A DNA stretch of 6,691 nucleotides from a bacterium (GCA_021839785.1 JAKCAB010000091.1:1-6691), one strand, 5' to 3'. Positions 1 through 6,158 are shown, counted from the stretch's first letter. The notes: generated from the letters alone by a model not told the origin. Numbers and translations: made by a program.

Positions 1-1
1 A

Positions 2-109
2 GAACCCCGGAATGCCCGCCAACTGCTCAAGGCCGCCGGCGCCGCCTTCACCGCCGTGACCCCGACCGACTGCCAGGGGTTCTTTTTACACGCCGGTTAC
101 GCTACATGA
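2..109 (+). CDS. IS630-family transposase, C-terminal end (partial, cut by window start)
   Basis: An open frame runs from the window edge to a TGA at 107-109 and encodes 35 residues. The end reads roughly 'TPTDCQGFFLHAGYAT', which resembles the C-terminal tail of IS630-family DDE transposases, where a 'TP-D-C/A-x-x-FF-H-x-GY' ending is common. The catalytic DDE residues would lie upstream and are outside the window, so the family call rests on the tail alone. If correct, this is the 3' part of an insertion sequence and its right terminal inverted repeat should follow within a few tens of bases. I could not define that end, because the left end is not visible to pair with it. It could be an intact element or a decayed remnant. 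Confidence 0.6.
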   Translation, partial: EPRNARQLLKAAGAAFTAVTPTDCQGFFLHAGYAT

Positions 110-226
110 TTGATGGAAATGCTCTAGTCTCGGGAGGCAAAGCCCGGAAACGCTTCATGATGGAACCGGGCCACACGGTGGCGGCGGCGCCCCGGCTCGC
201 GGGGACGCTCTCCCCACCGGAACTGC
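110..226. other. Non-coding gap between transposase tail and first glycosyltransferase
   Basis: This 117-nt gap has no convincing gene on either strand. It presumably contains the right end of the insertion sequence. The motif CATGAT recurs three times in and around it: CATGATTGA at 105-113 (overlapping the transposase stop), CATGATGGA at about 154-162, and CATGATTGA at 226-234, which supplies the ATG of the next gene. No credible sigma-70 promoter pair and no Shine-Dalgarno sequence is visible ahead of the ATG at 227. Confidence 0.5.
190..220. repeat. Small G/C palindromic element ending in CCCCACCGG
   Basis: CCCCG (190-194) can pair with CGGGG (200-204). Alternatively GGGGA (201-205) can pair with TCCCC (211-215), so two mutually exclusive 5-bp stems share one arm. 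The element ends CCCCACCGG at 212-220, close to the CCTACCGG ends of the repeats inside the two downstream genes. It starts with GGCTCG (194-199), also seen at 1064-1069 and 1094-1099. I infer it belongs to the same dispersed family, although it lacks the heptamer tract. Confidence 0.45.
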
Positions 227-1645
227 ATGATTGAAGCGAAACAAACGAAGCCGGCGGCGTCCCGGTGGGGGCGGGTGCTGCTGGTGCTGGTGGGAGTGAA
301 GGTGGCGTATTGGGCAGTCGTCCTGACCGCGGTGGGGCTGTGGTCGGACTTTGACACCAACCGGGCGGCGCAAATCCAGGAGTATTGGTTTCCGGCAGGC
401 AGGCCCTCGGAGCCGCGGGGAGAATGGGAAAGGCACTTCGCCACCTGGGATGCGGAACATTACCTGTATCTGAGCGCAGCCGGATACGCGGCGGGCGTGC
501 GGTCCATCGCCTTTTACCCGCTTTGGCCGATGGTGATTCGGGCGACAGCGGCGCTCACCGGGCTGAGCCATCCGCTCATGGGCCTGGTGCTGGCCAATGT
601 GTGTTCCCTCGGCGGGTGGCTGCTGTTCCATCGGGTGACGGCGCGGCGGCTGGGCGAGAAGCTGGCGGACGCCGCGCTCGCGGTGTTAGTGGTTTTCCCG
701 GGAGCGCTGTTCTTCCAATTTCTTTACAGCGAGTCTTTGTTCTTTCTCCTACTCATGGGCCTGTGGTGGGGGCTGGAACGGCGGCGCTACGGAGTGGCGT
801 GGGGCGCGGCTTTCCTGGCCCCGCTGGCGCGCGGGGTGGGGGTGTTCGCGGTGTTGCCGATCGGGTGGCACGCGTTGAGCGTGGCGTCGCCGGCTTGGCT
901 GGGCCGGCTCCAGGCGTGGAGGGGTAGGCAGTGGGAGAAGCTAGGAGCTAGGAGTCAGGAGCCAGAAGGCGGAAGGCAGGGCGTAGAAGGCAGGTTGGCC
1001 TCGAAGGATGCCGGAGGTGGCGAGAAGCGGGGAGTCAGAAGTCAGGAGTCAGGAGAGAGGCAGGGCTCGACGGAGTCTCGCCCCACCAGGGGCGGCTCGG
1101 CGCCAGCCTTGCCCTACCAAAACGTCGGCGGTTCGGCGACCGCCTCGGCCTACCGGCCCTGGGCCTTGCTGGCGGCGCCGCTCGTCGGGTGGGGATGCTA
1201 TCTGGCACTCATGTGGCATTGGACGGGGAACCCGTTTGCCGGGTTGGAAGCGCAGAAGTACTGGCAGGTGCATTCCATTGGGAACCTGTGGGACGTGCCG
1301 AAGTTCGTGGCGGGCTTTTTCGAGGTGAGTGCCTGGCACGAGTTCCGGGGGTCGGTGCTGGACCGGTGTCTGTTCATCCTGCTGGTTTACACCCTGCCGA
1401 TGATTTGGCGTTTGGGAAAGGATATGGCGGTGTGGACTTACGTGCTGGGGATACTGCCGGCCATGAGCGGGACGTTCACGTCGTTCACCCGGTTTGAATC
1501 GTGCGCCTTTCCGCTGTTCATCGCGTTGGCGGCGTTCTTCACCGGCTGGAAGCGAAAGTGGCCGTTGGTCCTCTTCATCATTTTCAGCGCCACGCTGCAC
1601 GCCGTGCTGTTGTGGCGCTTCGTGAACTTCCGCTGGGCGGGATGA
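227..1645 (+). CDS. PIG-V-like GT-C mannosyltransferase with an in-frame repeat insertion
   Basis: This predicted 472-residue integral membrane protein resembles the bacterial branch of the PIG-V/GPI-mannosyltransferase-2 family. Such enzymes transfer a mannose-type sugar from a polyprenyl-phosphate donor on the outer face of the inner membrane. Residues 17-38 form the first membrane helix. The extracytoplasmic loop carries the family's W-D pair (W74, D75, 'FATWDAEHY'), D75 being the likely catalytic aspartate. It is followed by 'FYPLWP' (96-101) and 'YSES' (167-170). After the insert, 'TRFESCAFPLFIALA' (421-435) matches the C-terminal family pattern. Residues about 239-309 are unlike the rest: Gly, Arg, Glu, Ser and Gln rich, non-membrane, encoded by the heptamer and hairpin repeats listed separately. 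Removing them leaves about 400 residues, a normal family size. The ATG at 227 gives a sensible short N-terminus before helix 1, with no Shine-Dalgarno sequence. The stop overlaps the next start. Acceptor and sugar are unknown. Confidence 0.85.
   Translation: MIEAKQTKPAASRWGRVLLVLVGVKVAYWAVVLTAVGLWSDFDTNRAAQIQEYWFPAGRPSEPRGEWERHFATWDAEHYLYLSAAGYAAGVRSIAFYPLWPMVIRATAALTGLSHPLMGLVLANVCSLGGWLLFHRVTARRLGEKLADAALAVLVVFPGALFFQFLYSESLFFLLLMGLWWGLERRRYGVAWGAAFLAPLARGVGVFAVLPIGWHALSVASPAWLGRLQAWRGRQWEKLGARSQEPEGGRQGVEGRLASKDAGGGEKRGVRSQESGERQGSTESRPTRGGSAPALPYQNVGGSATASAYRPWALLAAPLVGWGCYLALMWHWTGNPFAGLEAQKYWQVHSIGNLWDVPKFVAGFFEVSAWHEFRGSVLDRCLFILLVYTLPMIWRLGKDMAVWTYVLGILPAMSGTFTSFTRFESCAFPLFIALAAFFTGWKRKWPLVLFIIFSATLHAVLLWRFVNFRWAG
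941..996 (+). repeat. Degenerate 7-nt tandem array inside the PIG-V-like gene
   Basis: Eight consecutive 7-nt units can be laid end to end: two copies of CTAGGAG (941-954), then TCAGGAG, CCAGAAG, GCGGAAG, GCAGGGC, GTAGAAG and GCAGGTT. The purines at unit positions 4-7 are the most constant. Because 7 is not a multiple of 3, each unit is read in a different frame and no protein repeat results. Residues 239 to about 257 are encoded here. Short tandem heptamers are known from other bacteria, for example the STRR families of filamentous cyanobacteria, but I cannot place this one in a named family. Confidence 0.75.
1034..1054 (+). repeat. Three tandem GTCAGGA-type heptamers
   Basis: GTCAGAA (1034-1040) is followed by two exact copies of GTCAGGA (1041-1047 and 1048-1054). 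AGTCAGGAG also occurs at 953-961 inside the first array, so the two tracts belong to one repeat type, separated by about 37 nt of less regular purine-rich sequence. The tract encodes residues 270-276 of the PIG-V-like protein. Confidence 0.8.
1064..1154 (+). repeat. Three hairpin-type units ending CC[CT]ACC, inside the PIG-V-like gene
   Basis: Three units of 24-25 nt follow the heptamers: 1064-1087, 1094-1118 and 1130-1154. Each starts GG[CT]TCG and ends CCCCACC, CCCTACC or GCCTACC. The windows 1091-1118 and 1127-1154 match at 23 of 28 positions by eye. The middle of each unit varies but is self-complementary in units 2 and 3. Unit 3 has GGCGGT (1127-1132) pairing with ACCGCC (1139-1144) across a 6-nt loop. 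Unit 2 contains GGCGCC flanked by GGCT and AGCC. Unit 1 has only a 3-bp GAC/GTC pairing. The array ends in CCTACCGG (1149-1156), after which membrane-protein sequence resumes. Confidence 0.7.
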
Positions 1646-3225
1646 ACTGGCGTTCGACAGCGCGCGTGTTGGACTGGGCCGTGCCGCTCGGCTTTGGGGT
1701 AACGCTCTGCCTGTGTGTGCCGCTGCGGACGGCTTTGGAATTCGGCGGAGACGAAGGCTACGAATTGATGAAGGGATTCCTGGTCAGCCTGGGGCATCCA
1801 CTCTATCGCGAAGTATGGAACGACCAGCCGCCTTTGCATACCGAACTGCTGGCGCTGTTGTTCCGGCTGTTCGGGCCGTCGGCCTATGTGGGACGGCTGC
1901 TGAGCGTGGGGTTTGCGACGCTGCTGGTGACGGCACTGTACCGGCTGGTGAGCGAGCGGTCGGGTCGCGTGGCGGGACTGGTGGCGGTGGGGCTGCTGGT
2001 GTCCGCTTCCGGTTTTCTGGAGTTGAGCGTGTCGGTGATGATCGAGTTGCCGGCGATGGCTTTGGCGCTGGCATCGCTGTGGGCGGGGTCAAATTACTTT
2101 GCGGGCAAGGGCAAGCGTTGGCTCGGGTTCTCCGGCGTGTTGTTTGGCGGCGCGTTGCAGGTGAAGTTGACGGCGGCGATTTTTCTGCCGGCGCTGGCGG
2201 TGGAATTTCTGACGCGGCGAACCCGCCTCAAACGGAAGGTCGAATCGCTTGATGAACCCCTGTCCGGCATGGAGGCCCGAGGCGGAAACGACCCCGGCCC
2301 GCTCGCCACGGGTCAGAAGGCAGGAGGGGATCTCTCCCGCCGCCCGCGAGAGGGTGGCGCGGTGTGGACACCGCGTCCTACCGGTGAAGCAGCGATTTGG
2401 TGTGGGGCCGCGGCGGCGATCTTCGGCATCATTGCAGTGGCGTATTATGGCGCGAATGCCTTGCCGGTGTTTTGGGCGTCGCACTTTTCGGCAGGCACAC
2501 TGAAGGCTGTGGCCTCGGAAGGATTCGGGTTCCGGTTCGATTCGTTGCTGAACGATCTTGCGCTATTGGCGCCGGCGGCAGCGGGCGTGGCGCTGATTGG
2601 CTGGAAGCGGCGCGGGGATTTGTTGTTTCCGGTCGTGTTGCTGGCGACTGCGTTGGCGATCCATCTGTGGCACCGGCCCTATTGGTATTACTATGGATTG
2701 CACTTTGCCATTCCGCTGGCGTGGCTGGGCGCAGTGGGCATCGTGGAATGGTTTCGCGCCCTGTGGCAGCTCGACTTCACGGCTTCGCAAGGCTCCAAAG
2801 TGCGCGCGGGGATCGGGGTGTTGGGCTGGTCAGTGATGGTTTCCCTGGCGCTGACGCTGGCGCCGGAGAAAGCGTGGAATGCGTTGATGAGGTTGGCGGC
2901 GGCCGCCCCGGCATCCGCGGACCCGCGGGTCGTTGCCTTAAGAAGACATGCCGCGGAGACTCATTGGGTGCTCACCGACCGGGTGATATACGCATTTTGG
3001 ACGGACTTGCCTGTACCGCCGGAGCTCGCGGTGGTGCCCTCGAAACGCATTTGGTCGGGGCAGATCAATCGGCGTGAGCTTGAACGCTGCCTGGAGCGTT
3101 ATCGGCCTGAGCAAATTCTATTGGAACCGGATTGGATATCCCGTTTGGGATTGCTCCATTACCTGGAGCAGCATTACCGGCCGGATCCGGCCAACTCCGA
3201 GAGCGGCTTGCGCCTTCGGCGATAG
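1642..3225 (+). CDS. ArnT/PMT-like GT-C glycosyltransferase with an in-frame repeat insertion
   Basis: I place the start at the ATG at 1642, which overlaps the stop of the upstream gene as ATGA. The frame is open back to 1501, but that part lies wholly inside the previous gene. The 527-residue product resembles GT39/GT83-like (PMT_2) glycosyltransferases, which use polyprenyl-phosphate sugars at the outer face of the inner membrane. Helix 1 is about residues 12-30. The first periplasmic loop has the acidic pair D37-E38 in 'GGDEGYE' and then 'WNDQPPLHTELLALLFRLFG' (59-78), the typical 'PPL' loop of the family. Several more helices follow to about residue 405. Residues about 430-527 form a soluble C-terminal domain ('HWVLTDRVIYAFW', 'RYRPEQILLEP'). 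Residues about 195-250 form a low-complexity insert described separately; without it the protein would be about 470 residues. Overlap implies translational coupling. Substrates are unknown. Confidence 0.85.
   Translation: MNWRSTARVLDWAVPLGFGVTLCLCVPLRTALEFGGDEGYELMKGFLVSLGHPLYREVWNDQPPLHTELLALLFRLFGPSAYVGRLLSVGFATLLVTALYRLVSERSGRVAGLVAVGLLVSASGFLELSVSVMIELPAMALALASLWAGSNYFAGKGKRWLGFSGVLFGGALQVKLTAAIFLPALAVEFLTRRTRLKRKVESLDEPLSGMEARGGNDPGPLATGQKAGGDLSRRPREGGAVWTPRPTGEAAIWCGAAAAIFGIIAVAYYGANALPVFWASHFSAGTLKAVASEGFGFRFDSLLNDLALLAPAAAGVALIGWKRRGDLLFPVVLLATALAIHLWHRPYWYYYGLHFAIPLAWLGAVGIVEWFRALWQLDFTASQGSKVRAGIGVLGWSVMVSLALTLAPEKAWNALMRLAAAAPASADPRVVALRRHAAETHWVLTDRVIYAFWTDLPVPPELAVVPSKRIWSGQINRRELERCLERYRPEQILLEPDWISRLGLLHYLEQHYRPDPANSESGLRLRR
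2312..2384 (+). repeat. Heptamers plus palindrome ending CCTACCGG, inside the ArnT-like gene
   Basis: Two heptamers, GTCAGAA (2312-2318) and GGCAGGA (2319-2325), match the type seen at 1034-1054. A CTCTC/GAGAG pairing follows at about 2332-2352, then a perfect inverted repeat, CGCGGTGT (2358-2365) and ACACCGCG (2368-2375) with only GG between, and the end CCTACCGG (2377-2384). Order and orientation match the composite repeat in the preceding gene, but the frame differs. The heptamers read G-Q-K-A-G here and V-R-S-Q-E-S-G there, and the end reads P-T-G here and A-Y-R there. The insertion may start as early as about 2224, where basic and polar residues replace membrane sequence. Confidence 0.75.
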
Positions 3226-3257
3226 GCAAGTGCCCTTGAAGGTGTCGGGCAGACGGA

Positions 3258-3280
3258 GCAGCCGATATTCCATCGGCTGC
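3258..3280. repeat. Perfect 9-bp inverted repeat in the gap after the glycosyltransferases
   Basis: GCAGCCGAT (3258-3266) pairs perfectly with ATCGGCTGC (3272-3280) across the loop ATTCC. It lies 33 nt after the stop at 3225 and 143 nt before the next start, so it could end the glycosyltransferase transcript. No T-run follows, so it is not a standard intrinsic terminator. A weaker stem, GGCCCA (3307-3312) with TGGGCC (3320-3325), lies further on. The rest of 3226-3422 shows no gene, no clear promoter and no RNA gene. It could equally be an interspersed palindromic repeat. Confidence 0.5.
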
Positions 3281-3422
3281 GTGACCGGAGGGAACGTTTG
3301 TGACGAGGCCCACGGGCATTGGGCCAAGGGCGAAGCGCCTTACATCGCGAGCGGGCGGTTCCAGCGGGCCGAGCGGGACGCGAAGTTGAACTCCGCCCGG
3401 CGAAAGCGTTAAGCTGGCGACG

Positions 3423-4856
3423 ATGAAACGCCCGCTGCTCCCTTTTCTCTGTTTGTTTGCGCTCATGGGCCGCGCCGCGGACCCGCGGCCCAACATCCTC
3501 CTTTGCATTGCCGACGACGCGTCGTGGCGCCACTTCGGGGCGAACGGCGATCCGGTGGTGCGCACGCCCGCGTTCGATCGCGTGGCGCGCGAAGGCGTGA
3601 ACTTCCGCCACGCGTTTTGTTCCTCGCCGAGTTGCACGCCGTCACGCGGCGCCGTGCTCACCGGCCAGCATTTCTGGCGTCTGGGCGAAGGCGCCAACTT
3701 GTGGAGCCGCTGGCCAAACACCGCGCCGGTCTATCCGGACTTGCTGGCCCGCGCCGGCTACCGCGTCGGCCTCAAAGGCAAAGGCTGGGGCCCCGGCGAC
3801 TTCAAGTTCCACGGGCGCGACACCAATCCCGCCGGCCCGGCGGTGAAGGACTTCGCCGCGTTCCTGGACCGCGTGCCCGCCGGCACGCCGTTTTGTTTTT
3901 GGTTTGGGAGCTTCGATCCGCACCGGCCTTACGATCGCGGCTCCGGCCTCAAGGCCGGTCTCCGCCTCGAAGACGTGAAAGTGCCGCCGTACCTACCCGA
4001 CACCCCGGCTGTGCGGAGCGACCTGCTCGATTACTACGCCGAAATCGAGCGCTTCGATCGCGACGTGACCGCGCTGCTGAAATTGCTCGAAGACCGGGGC
4101 GAACTGGACCGGACGCTGGTGGTGGTCACCAGCGACAACGGCTTTCCGTTCCCGCGCGGCAAGGCCAGTTGTTACGACGCTGGCGTGCGGATGCCGCTGG
4201 CCATCCGGTGGCCCGCGCGCGTGCAAGGCGGACGCACCGTGGATGACTTCGTGAGTCTGACCGACCTGGCCCCCACTTTCCTCGAAGCCGCCGGACTGAA
4301 GCCGCCGCGCGAAATGACCGGCCGCAGTCTCCTGCCGTTGCTCCTGTCCGGGAAAAGCGGGCAGATCGACAAACGCCGCGACCGCGTCTTCTTCGGCCGC
4401 GAGCGCCACGCCAACGTGCGCGAAGGCGACCTCGGTTATCCGATTCGCGGCCTCCGCACCGATCGGTTTTTGTACCTGCGGAACTTCGCGCCCGACCGCT
4501 GGCCCGCGGGTGACCCGCCAATTTACGGCGACGTGGACCAGGCGAACGACATCGCCGGCTCGCCCAGCAAGCAGGCGGTGGTCGAACACGACGGCTCGGC
4601 CGCGGCGAAGCGGTTGTTCGACCTGGCCTTCGGCAAGCGCCCCGCCGAGGAACTCTACGATTTGCGGGCGGATCCGTGGCAGATGCACAACCTGGCCGGC
4701 GACCCGCGTTACGCCCGTCAACAGAAACGGCTCGCCGCGGAACTGGCGCGCGAGCTCGAACGCACGGCTGACCCGCGCGTCCTCGGCAAGGGCGACGAAT
4801 TTGACCGTTACCATTATGTCAGCGGCGGCAGCGTGATCCGGGCGCCGGTCAAGTGA
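3423..4856 (+). CDS. Secreted type I sulfatase, heparan-N-sulfatase (SGSH)-like
   Basis: This 477-residue protein removes sulfate esters or N-sulfate groups, probably from a sulfated glycan in the periplasm. Residues 1-19 look like a Sec signal peptide (Lys-Arg, hydrophobic core, Ala-rich end); there is no lipobox. D31 and D32 are expected calcium ligands. C71 in 'CTPSR' (71-75) is the cysteine converted to formylglycine, and 69-81 fit the sulfatase signature 1. Further on are 'FDPHRPYD' (H167) and 'TSDNGFPFP' (D238, N239 as metal ligands, K247 near the human R282 position). 'ELYDLRADPWQMHNLAGDP' (from 410) is the usual C-terminal block. The stretch 188-248 is close to human SGSH. One departure: 'GKGWGPG' (119-125) lacks the active-site histidine of the usual G-K-x-H motif. 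It needs a formylglycine-generating or anaerobic maturase enzyme, not seen here. The transporter follows after 6 nt. The true substrate cannot be read from sequence. Confidence 0.95.
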   Translation: MKRPLLPFLCLFALMGRAADPRPNILLCIADDASWRHFGANGDPVVRTPAFDRVAREGVNFRHAFCSSPSCTPSRGAVLTGQHFWRLGEGANLWSRWPNTAPVYPDLLARAGYRVGLKGKGWGPGDFKFHGRDTNPAGPAVKDFAAFLDRVPAGTPFCFWFGSFDPHRPYDRGSGLKAGLRLEDVKVPPYLPDTPAVRSDLLDYYAEIERFDRDVTALLKLLEDRGELDRTLVVVTSDNGFPFPRGKASCYDAGVRMPLAIRWPARVQGGRTVDDFVSLTDLAPTFLEAAGLKPPREMTGRSLLPLLLSGKSGQIDKRRDRVFFGRERHANVREGDLGYPIRGLRTDRFLYLRNFAPDRWPAGDPPIYGDVDQANDIAGSPSKQAVVEHDGSAAAKRLFDLAFGKRPAEELYDLRADPWQMHNLAGDPRYARQQKRLAAELARELERTADPRVLGKGDEFDRYHYVSGGSVIRAPVK

Positions 4857-4862
4857 GTCGTC

Positions 4863-6158
4863 ATGGCCCTCGGTTTTCCCCGCCAGATTCCGTTCATCGT
4901 CACCACGGAGGCGTGCGAGCGCTTGAGCTATTACGGCATGTTGTCCGTGCTCGCGCTTTACCTGAAAAACGATCTAGCGCTGGGCGAAGATGGGTCGAAG
5001 ACGCTCGTCCACCTGTTCAAGATGGCGGTCTATTTTCTGCCGCTCGCGGGCGCCTGGCTCGCGGACCGCTGGCTCGGCCGGTATCGCACGATCTTGAGCC
5101 TGGCACTGTTCTACTGTCTCGGCCACGGCGCACTGGCGGTCTTCGAAGGCAGCCGCGAAGGCGTGCTGGTCGGCCTGACGTTGATCGCCTTGGGCGCGGG
5201 CGGCATCAAGCCCTGCGTGTCGGCGTTCGTGGGCGACCAGTTCGATGAAACGCGGGCGGATTTGCTGCCTCGGGTGTACGGCTTGTTTTATTGGGCGATC
5301 AACCTCGGCGCGCTGTTCGGCTTCGCCTTGATCCCGCTGATCCGCGACCACGGCGGGTACCGCTGGGCCTTCGGCGTGCCGGGTCTGTTCATGGGCCTGG
5401 CCACGCTGGTGTTCTGGGCCGGCTCCGAGCTTTACCGGAAAAAGGCGCCGCAGCACGCCCTAGCCGCGGACGGCGAATCAGCGGGCGCCGCGCGCGACAA
5501 GTGGCGAACGGTCAGCCGCGTAGCGTTGGTGCTGGCGCCGGTGCCGGTCTTCTGGGCGTTGTTCGACCAGATCAACACAAGCTGGGTCCTGCAAGGCTCG
5601 CGCATGACGCCGTTCGACCTGTTCGGCTACAAGGTGGACGCCGAGCGGATGCAGTCCGTCAGCGCGTTGCTGGTCCTGTTCTGGGTGCCAGTGCTCACGC
5701 TGGGGGCGTATCCACTGGCCGAGCGACTCGGCTGGCGGGCGACCCCGCTGCGGCGAATGGGCGCGGGCATGGCGTTCGCCGCGGTGTCCTTCGTGATCTG
5801 CGCCTGGTTTCAGGAACGCCTCGAAGCCGGCGCGAAGCTCAGCCTCGCCTGGCAAGTGCTGCCGTACACGGTGCTCGAACTGGGCGAAGTGCTGCTCAGC
5901 GCCAGCGGACTCGAGTTCGCCTACGCGCAGGCGCCCGCGTCGCTGAAGAGCGTGGTAATGAGCCTCTGGCTGCTGACGACCGCGGTCGGCAACTTCCTGG
6001 TCGCGGTGATCACCACCGTCAACGCGCGGTTTGTCCACGCCGATGGCGTGCACGAGTTTCTGTTCTACGCGGCGTTGATGCTGGCGGTGGCGGGGTTGTT
6101 CGCCGTGATTGCCAGCCGTTACCGCGCCGCCCCACCAGCGGGAGCGGCTGGGAGTTGA
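4863..6158 (+). CDS. POT/PTR2-family proton-dependent oligopeptide transporter
   Basis: This 431-residue major-facilitator protein of the inner membrane should import di- and tripeptides with protons. The proton-coupling ExxER motif is intact (E16, E19, R20 in 'TTEACERLSYYG'). 'GAGGIKPCVSAFVGDQF' (111-127) and 'FYWAINLGALFG' (142-153) are the PTR2 signatures of helices 4-5. 'FWALFDQINTSWVLQ' (230-244) is the helix 7 signature, and 'LELGEVLLSASGLEFAYAQAP' region (338-358) holds the conserved glutamate of helix 10. I count about 12 helices. The linker between helices 6 and 7 (about 190-215) is too short for the extra HA-HB helix pair found in most characterised bacterial POTs. The ATG at 4863, 6 nt after the sulfatase stop, starts right before helix 1; no Shine-Dalgarno sequence is seen. 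It is probably co-transcribed with the sulfatase. Some POT members move other solutes, such as nitrate in plants, but peptides are the best guess. Confidence 0.92.
   Translation: MALGFPRQIPFIVTTEACERLSYYGMLSVLALYLKNDLALGEDGSKTLVHLFKMAVYFLPLAGAWLADRWLGRYRTILSLALFYCLGHGALAVFEGSREGVLVGLTLIALGAGGIKPCVSAFVGDQFDETRADLLPRVYGLFYWAINLGALFGFALIPLIRDHGGYRWAFGVPGLFMGLATLVFWAGSELYRKKAPQHALAADGESAGAARDKWRTVSRVALVLAPVPVFWALFDQINTSWVLQGSRMTPFDLFGYKVDAERMQSVSALLVLFWVPVLTLGAYPLAERLGWRATPLRRMGAGMAFAAVSFVICAWFQERLEAGAKLSLAWQVLPYTVLELGEVLLSASGLEFAYAQAPASLKSVVMSLWLLTTAVGNFLVAVITTVNARFVHADGVHEFLFYAALMLAVAGLFAVIASRYRAAPPAGAAGS

Noticed and set aside
155..631. Long open frames on the minus strand opposite the genes (also 1049-1600, 3993-4814, 5478-6659)
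   Set aside because: They are shadows of GC-rich coding frames. Their products are rich in Arg, Gln, His and Pro, show no family motif, and lie opposite well-supported genes.
1034..1154. CRISPR array
   Set aside because: Units are 7 nt or about 25 nt and nearly contiguous, with no unique spacers of regular length, and they are read through as protein.
1501..1641. 47-codon upstream extension of the second glycosyltransferase
   Set aside because: It lies entirely inside the preceding gene, encodes no membrane helix typical of the family N-terminus, and the ATGA overlap start at 1642 precedes a normal first helix.
3152..3192. TGCTCCA/TGGAGCA stem (3152-3170) and 14-nt palindrome centred on GGATCC (3179-3192) near the end of the ArnT-like gene
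   Set aside because: Both are inside coding sequence with sensible protein flanks and no link to the repeat family. I treat them as chance, though the C-terminus of this gene could be checked against orthologues.
3386..3414. TTGAAC at 3386-3391 with TTAAGC at 3409-3414 as a sigma-70 promoter for the sulfatase
   Set aside because: The -10 match is poor, and the spacing would place the transcript start almost at the ATG. Not strong enough to annotate.
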